A stretch of DNA of 64,000 nt, taken from positions 20,565,050 to 20,629,049 of the forward strand of contig NC_092700.1 of NCBI RefSeq assembly GCF_964275005.1. The letters are read 5' to 3'. The first letter of the stretch is position 1. Each line of letters starts with the position of its first letter. The stretch comes from Diadema setosum. Taxonomy: Eukaryota > Echinodermata > Echinoidea > Diadematoida > Diadematidae. Shown piece by piece: positions 1 through 10,722 of this stretch. The position numbers and the translations under genes are program-made. Under the pieces are notes generated by a model. It did no database searches, was not told where the DNA came from, and was given only the letters and a program-made list of their open reading frames with translations.

Positions 1-730
1 GATTTCCTTCATGTTGAATGGTGTTGCTTTCAAGTATTAAATTCCGCAAACATGACTGCTTCAAATCTCAAAGTTGATTTGATGGAAGTTGTAAAGTATA
101 TTGTTGTATGTGCTAGATATCTTTACATTTCATTATAGGTTTCAGAAACAGTGAGACTCCTGTGTCAATATTTAGCGTAAAGAAAAACAAGACAGGTCGG
201 GGAAACATGGGTAATCAAGAACTAAGTAATGATTTTATACAGGCGAATACAACTTGTTTATTTGTCCTTGAGTAAAAAAGATAGAGAATGAACGATATGA
301 TGAACATGCAAATCTTTGATTACACTGATATCATAGATCACGTTAAAAGTAAAGTGTCATTAACCCCCTTTTCGAGGTGACTCTCCTTCTTAAAGATATT
401 GCAACTGAATCACTATTCAGAATCCATCCTTTGCTGATCTAATTTTACAGGTTTCTACGATATTCTATACAATGTACGTGGGATTGAGCAGTACCAACTA
501 GCTGCAGAATGCAATGAGTTAAAGAGACCGTGGTGTGGGCCGGAGTCCATCTTCGAAACCAAAACTTTTGATATATTATTAAACTTACCTTGCATTAATA
601 TGCAATATATTCTTGAACTACATTGTGACGATTAAGGAGCTATTGTGTAATCATGAAGAAACATAATGAAATAAACAGAGATATGATAGGTCCTCCAGTT
701 TTTAATGAGATACAAAAGCACTGGGGACAA

Positions 731-899
731 TAGGTGACCATGCATCACAAAACGAAAAAAAAAAAAATCGCACACATTGACTTTGCGTGAGGACTGAAAA
801 TAAGTGAAATGGGTCAACCTATCCGATCTTGACATTTTCATATTTTCTGAAAGAGCAAGTCTTCTTTTACATAATGCTAAAATTTGCGGTCATAAAACC
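731..899 (+). mobile_element. Fragment of the TGTGACC-family MITE
   Basis: Starts (TA)GGTGACCATGCATC and continues with the family's internal sequence (TGCGTGAGGACTGAAAATAAG, as near 61520). It is truncated on the right and absent at the matching place in copy B. Confidence 0.6.
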
Positions 900-1172
900 A
901 TAAAACGTATGTTAGGATTTGCAAACCTTACTAAAAAACGTAAGTCAGTTTCTCTTTTGTAATGCCAGAAAGGTAACAATTGTTGTCTTTTTCTATTTTC
1001 TACATGTGTTCTGCCGGTTGTTCGCAGAAGTTGGAAACAGAAGTAATGTAGAAAACTTGTCCAGTTTAAGGCACTATGTGGCTCTTACCGATAAGTGATA
1101 CTGGGTGTCATTGTGCAGATACGAACAATATGATAATTGCTCAAACGTAAACATGAATAAGGGAGTGATATT

Positions 1173-1400
1173 GCAACTGATTGACAAATTACTCTACATC
1201 GACGTTAATAAGCACTAAACTGATCAGTGTTTTAGTAGTTGCCATGATAGAATAAATCATTGGCGTACGTAATCGTACTACGACCTCCTGATCTCCGGAC
1301 AGGCGTCATCTCCACTAGGCCACGGAGCTTCCGCCCAACATCGCCGTCGATCAATTCAGTGCTTATTTACGTCGATGTAGACAATTTGTCAATCAGCTGC
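1173..1400 (+). mobile_element. TIR element with tRNA-like core (decayed B box)
   Basis: Inverted ends of about 50 bp: GCAACTGATTGACAAATT at the left and its complement ending GTCAATCAGCTGC at the right, both followed inward by a TCTACATCGACG segment. The centre is the minus-strand tRNA-like segment seen at 41165-41232, but the B-box region is deleted here. Copy B carries the element at 41066-41422, so it was present before duplication. Confidence 0.65.
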
Positions 1401-2803
1401 GATGAAAAAAATCACGTCTGAAAAATTTCATGAATTAGGGCAAGAGAGTGATACTTGTTATGTTTTATTTTCTTTGTTATAATGTATGCTAAGTGTTTTG
1501 ATTTGATTTGATTTATTGATTCCTGTATTATCATAGTACATGAACATACATGTACATGTATATAAATACAAACATTGTTGGAGCCAAATAAACATAATCA
1601 TCAGTTGTTAACAAAATATTTTTTCTTCATTGCCTTTACACAATGTACAGCAGAAACGTATTACCAATACAAGCGTACAATGAATAACACAATAGGGCTA
1701 CAGCTTAAGCGTGGCTTGATATCAAATAAATCGGAAAAGACAAAAGGGAAGCCCTCCTGATGTCGTGATAAGATGGCATCTGAGACTTGATACATAATCT
1801 GTCTAGCAAACTCAATGACAGGAAAATGATGGCGGAATCACATCACAAGATATATATATTTTTTCATGTGTATCCGGAAATTTTGTTCAAATGCTGAAAT
1901 GGATTTTTATACAAAACTTTCCAAGAACTTAGCATAGTATGATAGACAAATGATTTCCATATTAAAGTCGAAATAGTTTTCATGAGTCACGTAAGACTAT
2001 ACAGAAACGAATGTTATCGTTTCTTGTTCTCCATTATGCTATGACAATTCGCCAAGTATTTGGTGATTTTATCATTGTTTCCTAATGGAAAGCTGCAGTA
2101 GGTAATACATTGTACATGTAACGTCAACATCAACCCTGTCTAGCTATCAGTGTCTTCATATCTTAAATGTTATAAAATTCGTTCGGTGAGTAAACAAAGT
2201 CTGTTTATGGGCGGAATCAGCCTTCCACAAGAGCACCCCCTAAAGCCTCTCCAGGTTTAATCAATCACGGCAGTTTAGACTCCATTTTCAGAACCTTGAA
2301 AAACTGAAACCAACGAAGCGGCATTTATTGTCAGTCAGTCTGAGGATTGATCATTACTGAAATATGTGATTAACCAATGATGATCGCGGGTAAAATCGTC
2401 ATTGAATAGATCGAAACTTTGCAATACAAGAAGAGGTGTTTCAGAGGTATTGTACTTGACAATGTTAGCAATCTGGAAATATCCACGAATGAAAAGACGC
2501 TTAAAAATCAAATTTGTTTAAGACGTTTAAATTGAATCAATTGATATCGCACGAAAGATTACATGGAAAAGACAATCGTATAAAGGAATAAAAAAGTACG
2601 AAAACCAAACGCAAAACAGGAAAAAAACATAAATTCGGAAGGCGATAAAGTGAAACCTCCCTCCATGTTCAAAAGTTGACGAATGATTAGAGTAGCATTA
2701 AAGAGAATAGTGTAAGTTTCATGAAAATTCAATGTGGAACAAAATCATGAAATTGCAATATAGTACATGCTTTCATCAATCAGTGATGTCGATTGCAAAT
2801 ATC

Positions 2804-2805
<2 letters not shown>

Positions 2806-2859
<54 letters not shown>
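2806..2859 (+). repeat. (TA)n microsatellite
   Basis: Uninterrupted TA dinucleotides apart from the start. The matching run in copy B is at 42561-42586. It is the insertion site of the next element. Confidence 0.9.
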
Positions 2860-2862
<3 letters not shown>

Positions 2863-3178
2863 GGGCCGTGACGCGAGAAAAGGGCCCTTAGAGCCGCTGC
2901 GCGCAAACGCCACAAAACGGCGCGGAAGTTTAACAAAGCAATACGCGCAAAAAGGGATCAACAAGCTAACCGTGCGCACATGCATAGACGCATCAAAAAG
3001 TGACAGGATTTAGACAAAACATGTCTTTTCATTGTCGTAATTGGGGCATTTAGGACTGGAATTTTAGAAAACGGTCTGCATATCTAAATTCCTCACAGTT
3101 CCTTCTACAATGTGGAGGTGAAAAATCATTTTCCGTATTTAATACCCTAAGGGCCATTTTCTCGCGTCACGGCCCAAT
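2860..3178 (+). mobile_element. MITE with ATTGGGCCGTGACG ends
   Basis: The left ATTGGGCCGTGACGCGAG and the right complement are the same for about 32 bp, followed by AAA/TGG variants and CCCTTAG. It is flanked by TA on both sides and inserted in a TA run. Copy B lacks it (TA run directly followed by AAGTCGCC), so the insertion followed or accompanied the duplication. Confidence 0.8.
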
Positions 3179-3188
3179 TATATATACA

Positions 3189-3836
3189 AGTCGCCAGACA
3201 TGGATTTTTGGTTAGGGGCAGATTCTAGAAGAACAGACTCTAAACTTTAAAATGATGTATGACTCAATTCAAATGAACTCCCCTAACCTACTTAAATAAT
3301 AGGAAAAAAAGCACATACTCTGGAAAAGTGAAAACTGAGAAAAGAGGCTCTGAAGTAAAGGGTCTATTCAAGCATTTAACCTTTCACTAAGCCGCTCTCC
3401 AGCTGTGCGATGAAAGGGACAAAATACAGGATGTCAACCACCGGAGTAACAACAATGAAGGGATTATGAAATTAAACTGAAATTGAGCATGTTCTATTAA
3501 CACATTCTGTCCATGATTGATGCCAACTCACAACATAATAGTATTACCTTTCAAAAGTTATTAGACTTGAAAGTGAAGAGTGTACAAAGGATTTCAAGAA
3601 ATGAAAAGGGGCCTCTAATGCATATCTGATCATTCTACGCTCTCTCCCAAAAAGGGGCTGTAGAAAAACTGCTGAAAACACACTGTCCCATTCGTGTTAT
3701 GATCCCAAACTAAAGAACATTGTAGAAGGAAGATAGCCCTTTCAGAAAAAAAAACACAAAAAACTGAAGATTGACTTAGTTGACCCATTTGACCTGTTTT
3801 GAGTCCTTTCTGTTTGTTTGTGGTGCACAGTCACAT
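3189..3836 (+). mobile_element. TGTGACC-family MITE, diverged, copy A
   Basis: Begins AGTCGCCAGACATGGATTTT and ends GGTGCACAGTCACA. The body matches 50608-51297. The outermost left bases are lost into the TA run. The copy B partner is at 42589-43253. Confidence 0.65.
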
Positions 3837-4563
3837 ATATACATACATATGTATTATATAATTATCATACATTACTATATTCGAATGAAAATGAAAGAAG
3901 TGTACTTGATGTTTGTGATCAACCTATTGTGGAGTTGCAAAAACTCAACAGCTAACTTTTATGGAGGAGGGGCTTTGTATACATTCATTTATAAATCATG
4001 ATATCAACAAAACCATGTTTTAGTAGTCTATAAAATTTTGAATAAATATTTGAAAGGTTACTACTCCACCACCTCGTCTCCCTTGTGACTGATAATCTCG
4101 TTACTTGAAATCACGTGACTATTGAATCATGTCCGCACGAACCTGGATTTGAACAGTCATCGAGAGTAGGCCTATAAATACATGAAAAACATAGCCACGA
4201 AATACAGACACACTAAGATAGATAGACAGACAGACAGACACACATACACACACACCCACAAAATGAGGCAGAATAATATCGTTTTCAGTGACAAATGCCA
4301 AAATATCTTGGAAAATGAGGTAGTAAGTTTATTCCATGATCCATATACTGCCTCGTCCGCTGTCCAAATATGTATTGATTTTGCCTTTGATATACAAGTT
4401 TAAGGGTTATTGGCAATGATAACAATTTGATTTTGATATCAAAACCGAAACATTGCACCGTAAGGAGACCTAAGAGATGTCGATCACCTATACACGCTGG
4501 TTGTCGCTAGACAAAATTATTTTTAAAAAAGTCTTCAACCAAGCACGAATACAGACAAGAGGG

Positions 4564-4569
4564 TATAAA
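4564..4569 (+). promoter_or_regulatory. Candidate TATA box upstream of gene A
   Basis: TATAAA in GAGGGTATAAAGCAATTAATC, about 520 nt before the start codon. It is conserved at 43999-44004 upstream of gene B in an otherwise drifting flank. Position relative to the true transcription start is unknown. Confidence 0.25.
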
Positions 4570-5087
4570 GCAATTAATCAAAATAAAGAGACAGCATTGA
4601 TATCGATGCCATAGTGTGCAAACTATCCAATTATATTCTGACAAGGTTTCTAAAGGTCTAACTTGTCTTCATGTGTCACCACTTTCTTCAAGCCGTTGGA
4701 AATTAAACAACATGACAATATTAATCACGTACAGATTCGTAGTTTCATACACCCACACACAGCTGCTCAAGAGCTGCCAAGTAGATGCGCACGCAGGCTT
4801 GGTGGCCTTTACTCCACTGACATCAACAGGCAGACTTATCAGCTTTGAGAATTCTGAACTTTCCCCCAATGCATTGGAGAAGTTCTATTGATCTTCACCC
4901 ATACAATATCAAGACTTGGCATATAATTTCACGTTTTTACACCTGAAAATAAAGCGAAGTTTGTTCATTTTGGCGGAGGTGTTGTTCCTCATCTAGCAAT
5001 CTAGTTGGAGTCACTGTTTAATGCTACTGCTAAAGAGGGACTAATGTAGATTTTATAGTCATTTATTTCACCTAAAAAGGATTAAGA

Positions 5088-5172
5088 ATGTCTTTTGTCG
5101 TACGGTTAGTTGCTTGTTTCTTGCTGTACCAGCCGTTGCTCACTTCCTCAACTTCGGAAAGCAACATGACGT
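5088..5172 (+). CDS. Gene A exon 1: signal peptide
   Basis: The exon opens with ATG and encodes a basic start, a hydrophobic core ([11 protein letters not shown]) and a small/polar end, which is a typical secretory signal peptide. The donor is T|GTAAGT, phase 1. The 85-nt length and sequence match exon 1 of gene B at 44511-44595, including the SESNMT end. The conserved ATG and the loss of coding similarity upstream support this start. Confidence 0.75.
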
Positions 5173-8100
5173 GTAAGTATTTTTTCTTTTTATCTATTTA
5201 TTATTTTTTTTTTTTACAGATATTCTCCTACAGATCTTTCATACTTCTTGCTTCTTACCTTTTTATTTATTTGCTGAGGCATGCATGCATTTCTGAGAAA
5301 ACACGCGCACACACACACAAAAAGCTTAAAAATCTACTTCTGATTTTTCATTCGCAATTTTGCTGTATTTTTGTGATAATTAAAGCATTGATGTATCCTA
5401 GACATTAACCTTCTAATCAATCGAATAACATTGATGCTTTGTTTAATATACTAGTGTTCTCGTCGACCCTTAGTATTCGGTACAGAAAGTAAAGCGAGAA
5501 TCACTGAAGTAAAAGCAATCATTTCTTTGTACACACTGACTATAAATGGTACGATACCAATCGATTATGAATACTAAATGATATTAATCTTTTATTCTGT
5601 CACATGATACCGGATTTTAACTCTTACTTACAACTCTTCCTTTGCAATTTCCTGTCCTCCTGCAGATTTTACTCTAAACTGCTCTGAGAAGCCACTAGAC
5701 CTTGACATATGGTGTGATACAGCATACATCGCCAACAATAGTTGGGTTATACAAGCACCTCTAGGACGGCGATTTCTCATAGAAGTTAAATACATCAATA
5801 GTGGATTTATTGGATTCGATATACAGGATGTAATATCTAATAGAACGTTTCGAACTTTGATTGAGAAAGACGAGTTGCCGCACCCCGTTTTATCTCTGGC
5901 GCATGAGACAAAACTGAGTTTATGGAAACATATAGGCCTACATATGCAACGAATTTCAAACTGGACGTGACGTGTTTCGAAGGTAAGTATTAATTTCTTC
6001 ATATGAAATAAATATCAGTGTTTATATATTTCTCTTTTATTTTCCCCTAAACAACGTGCGCAATCTTTTTTCTCTTATTTCATTTTTCTTGCCGGAAATA
6101 GATGTATACATACGTTGACAATTCTAAAGACAACACAGCGGCTAGTATGAAAAAGCGTGTAAAATTTAAAATGTCACCAAACCTCGATTGTTACACCTAA
6201 ACATTTACAGTAGTCTGGTTTAGAACAACAGAGCCCGGTGACTTTGAATCAAATTGCACTATTATTTGTTTCAGCGGTAAAAACAACAATTCTGTTAGCT
6301 ACTTAGTCACGCTTAGATCCGGACACGAGATTGTTACCAATGTAGGGCTTCAAGCTTCCGTACTTAATCATGGTATTTACCAAAGAGCGTAGAGGTGCAC
6401 CAATAGGGTCTACTCTCTCGATTTTGCGTAGAACGCTCATGGGCATGTTCCGGCGCCATTTTAGGAAGCAAAGCGAGCGATAGCGGGCGTATTTTTACGT
6501 GACCCTCTATGGAGAGGTATCTGCCTTCCTTTCATTTTCTCCTTTTTATTGAGGCATACAGGGTAAAAGAAGTATTTCGGACCTCATTACGACATTTACA
6601 AGTATCATTCCCTCCAAAGAACGAAATATAAATGAAGAAATTCCCTTTATTATCCAATCTGTAGTCCCTCAAAATTCGAGCTAACTAATGATTTAATGAT
6701 AGTGCAACCATGGTGTGTGATATGCATGAGATTGCTCACAGCTTCAGAGTCCTTCAGAGTCCGGATTGTCGCCCCCGGCTCGGGGCGACAATCCGTGACG
6801 GAATTGGCGGCACGGATTGTCGCCCCCGTCACGGATTGTCGTCTGGCGACAATCCGTGACGCTTGTGCAGTTCCCAGTTTTTGACCTCGAAGGCGACAAT
6901 CCGTGATGGCAAAAAATTTGTTGCGACACGGATTGTCGCCCCGTCAAGGATTGTCGCCCCGGGCTCGGGGTGGTTCCTCCGGTGTTAAGCTTTGGTGGGA
7001 TGGGTATGACTGGTAAGTTATGCGTATGTGTTTGTGTGTGTGTGTGTGTGTTTGTTGCGAGCTGCATGATATGTGCTGTGTATGATTTGTAGGCGAGTAC
7101 AATAAGTGACTTGTGTATGAGTTTCCGTATAGCTGTGTGTGTGTGTATGTTTGGAGTATAATAATATAATATGTAGAAACTGTGCATGTGTGGTGGTTGT
7201 ATAAAGGTAGTGGTTTGTTCGTCTGTGTTTTCATATATACGTGTATGTACCTGTACATACGTGTATGTACCTGTATGCGTACGTGTGTCTGTTTGTATTT
7301 CTAAAATTCTGGAAAAAATTATTCATAAACGCCTGTACATTTTTTTTTCATGTAAATGACCTACTTATACCTAATCAGTTTGGATTTAGAAAGGGCCATT
7401 CCACCGATTTAGCTATAATTCAATTGTTAGATAAGATTACTGAATCTTTTGCAAATAAAAAACATTTTATAGGAATTTTCATGGATTTATCAAAGGCTTT
7501 TGATACCATAGATCATGATATATTAATTTACAAATTAAAAAGATATGGTATTCGTGGTTTAGCACTTTCTTGGATTATTGATTATTTATCCAACAGAAAG
7601 CAATATGTACTATTTAAGTCATCTAAATCTCCGAATTCTAATATTGTATGTGGTGTTCCCCAGGGATCAATTCTTGGCCCCCTACTGTTCCTTGTATATA
7701 TTAATGATATAATAAATACATCAAAAACTCTTAAATTTATACTTTTTGCGGATGATACTAATATTTTTTACTCCCATGAGAACCTCGAAACACTGTTTAA
7801 TACTCTGAACACGGAAATAGACAAAGTCTCCCGATGGTTTATATGTAATAAATTATCCCTTAATGTCTCTAAAACAAATTTTATACGTTTCAAACCTACT
7901 GCTTCACAGAACATTAACAGCAGTTATAATATCAATATTGATGGATTATCTTTAACTGAAGTAAGATCTACTAAATTTTTAGGAATCACAATTGACTCGA
8001 GTTTAACTTGGAACGATCACATTCATAATATCCACACGTCTGTCTCAAGAACTGTAGGAATTTTATATCGACTGAAAAACTTCATTTCTCAAAATTCCCT

Positions 8101-10686
8101 GACTATTCTATGCAATGCATTGATCTTACCACATATCACATACTGCAATATCGTTTGGGGAAACTGTGGCTCAACTAAAATTAATCCAATTCTTACTCTC
8201 CAAAAACGTGCTGTACGTTTGATTACCAATTCCCGTTACTTATCCCCATCCAATCCCCTATTTCATCAACTAAAAACATTGAAAATTGAGGATCTTCACA
8301 CCTTTCAAACTGCTGTTTTTATGTATAAATATACATTTACTTGTCTTCCAAATATTTTTGATGGCTTCTTCACTCCAAATTTCACCGTTCATTCATATCC
8401 AACACGTCAGTCGTCCGATTACCATCTCGAAAACCCCAGAATCATTTTAGCTCAAAAATCTTTAAAGCACAATGGACCAGATATTTGGAATTCTTTACCC
8501 CCTAATTTAAAACAACGTACGTCGTTGAACATTTTTAAACGAGAACTAAAAAACACCCTCATAATCCAGTATACTTCTGACACATAAAAATATTCATACC
8601 ACCTGGTCAACAAACACCCTAAACAATGAGTTCACGGCCATAACTGAAGTAATATTCACCTCATCACACTGATACACAAAATAACACTCAACGTACAAAC
8701 CAAGATTCATCCCAACACAATGCACACCGCACTGCACCGCACGCCCTTCGCACAATTACTTCCCACTCAGTGAGTGGCAAGATTTTCTTCATGTATCTCT
8801 TCGTTGTGCCCTTTGCACAATTACCCCCCACTCAGTGAGTAGCAAGATTTTCTTTATGTATCTCTTTACCTGGGGCCATCTTCCTCGTCAAGCTTAGCTT
8901 ATGATGATGGTCCCCTGCATTTCATTTTTATCATTTCCTATTGCTTCCTTTCATATATGATATTCGTTCTTGAAAAAAAAAATGTATGTAAGATCCAAAC
9001 GTTACGAATATTAGCTGTGTAAATGACTATGTAAGTATTTTGTTGATTTGTGGATTTGTATTGATTTTGAAATGCAGAAATAAAAACTGAACTGAACTGA
9101 ACTGAACTGTATTAGTGTTTTACGAAGCCCGCCAGGTGACATGAGGGAAAAAAATCTGCATGGATTATTGCGTTCCCTCGCAATATTATTGCGTTCCCTC
9201 GCAATAATATTGCGTTCCCTCGCAATAATGATTGCGTTCCCTCGCAATAATTAGGGATCTTTAGATTTTAGACGCGCGGACGTTCAAAGGAGAAAAACAT
9301 GTTCTGAGCCTGCGCAGTAACGCACGTAAAGTCAATCTATTTTTAGCTTGCGTCGCCTGAGTTTTTCACTACGCGTACTGGGCTATTTTCACGTCCGCAC
9401 AGTTTGCGACGTAGAGAGCTTCTTCATGCACTGATCATATGGGGGCGCGATTTTGTTTTTTATACGTTGCGTCCCAGTGTAATCTTGCTACTTTTCCGCA
9501 CGACGCAGGGAGAGGAGAACGTCCAGCTCAAGCGTCGGCTCAAACGTCCGCGCGTCAAAATCTAAAGCTCCCTATTATTGCGAGGGAACGCAATCATTAT
9601 TGCGAGGGAACGCATAAATATTGCGAGGGAACGCAATAATCCATGCAGATTTTTTTTTCCCTCATGTCACCTGCCGGGTTCCGTAGTGTTTTGATATTTG
9701 TGCGAACAAACTTTTTTGAGCAGCAGGCACTACTGTGGCAATGAAAATGCCTTCAGCGTGTATGAGCACGTGTTTAAAGAGTTCACACCAGCGTTGATCT
9801 AAAAATAGTATGGGTGTGTCAACCAATATCAGCGGTGAGGCGGGCTAGAAGAGAGAGAGACCGAGAGAAAATACATACGAGGGAGGTACCCTCCCCAAAT
9901 GTTATCTGTCTTTGTTCATTTTTCACTGCAGTCATTTTCTTCCATCAGTCTTAAATACAACGTCCATACCACTATTCTTTGTCCCAGAATAGGTTTGGCA
10001 TGCTTTATGCATGAGCGAATAATTTCCACACGCCGTAAATAATTTGTCAATCGTTAGTTGATTCTAGCACAAACGAACTGCCATTGCACACCGCTAATAC
10101 ATACGTAATACAAACAAATACCAACAAACACTCAAACAAATCCTCATGCAAATAAACCAACTCAACACTTTTTTTCCTTGATATTTATTGATTTCATTCC
10201 AGTCATTCATAAATCGACCCATTCTGGGTGTAACATGAACAAAAAAGTTACAAATGGCAAATCGAAACACAAACAAATCCATTTGTCAATTAATCTCACT
10301 TCAACATAGATAACTCGATTATAGACCAACCCTACTAATAATTTCTTCACGAGAAAGTTTTGACATGTAGGGACCTACCAAAGCTATATTCCTTGAGTAT
10401 ATTGGTTTGGATCATGAAACACCTTCTTACTTACAAGGGCATATACATAAAAAACCCACAAATACATTACACAAATCTAGAATGAAATCAGTCATAAAAA
10501 ACCCGACCACCCCCCCCCCCCCAACCGAACCAAATCTAGGGCCAACATCTATCCTAGATATTAAATCCTACCAACATCTGTCATACCATTTATAACTATC
10601 CTTCTTCAAATCCAATCCCAAACCCACCAACCCCTGATTAACCAAAACCTAAATCATCCCACACCCACATTCACCAACCCACGTAT

Positions 10687-10722
<36 letters not shown>

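Larger units (their letters stand above)
7301..9109 (+). mobile_element. 5'-truncated LINE (Jockey/CR1-like) fragment
   Basis: Reverse-transcriptase homology begins near 7301 ([12 protein letters not shown] in one frame) and moves to the main frame across a T run at 7341-7350, a frameshift. The 3' end is an (ACTGA)n tail at about 9085-9109. The upstream half of a LINE, including the endonuclease, is missing. It is nested in the hAT-like element. Confidence 0.8.

Noticed and set aside
2745..2985. Minus-strand ORFs with runs of YIYIYI
   Set aside because: They translate a TA microsatellite and a MITE end; no coding evidence. The same applies to similar frames at 17.6, 28.8 and 38.1 kb.
6744..7258. 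ORFs of 104-147 codons on the minus strand
   Set aside because: Produced by GT/CA microsatellite and the GC-rich palindromic array; no domain pattern.
7301..9109. Intact, active LINE
   Set aside because: No endonuclease half, a frameshift before the reverse transcriptase motifs, and nested position show a truncated relic.
9150..9660. CRISPR-like regularly spaced repeats
   Set aside because: Units are part of mirrored arms of a transposable element with a 9-bp target duplication in a eukaryotic intron, with no spacer diversity or cas genes.
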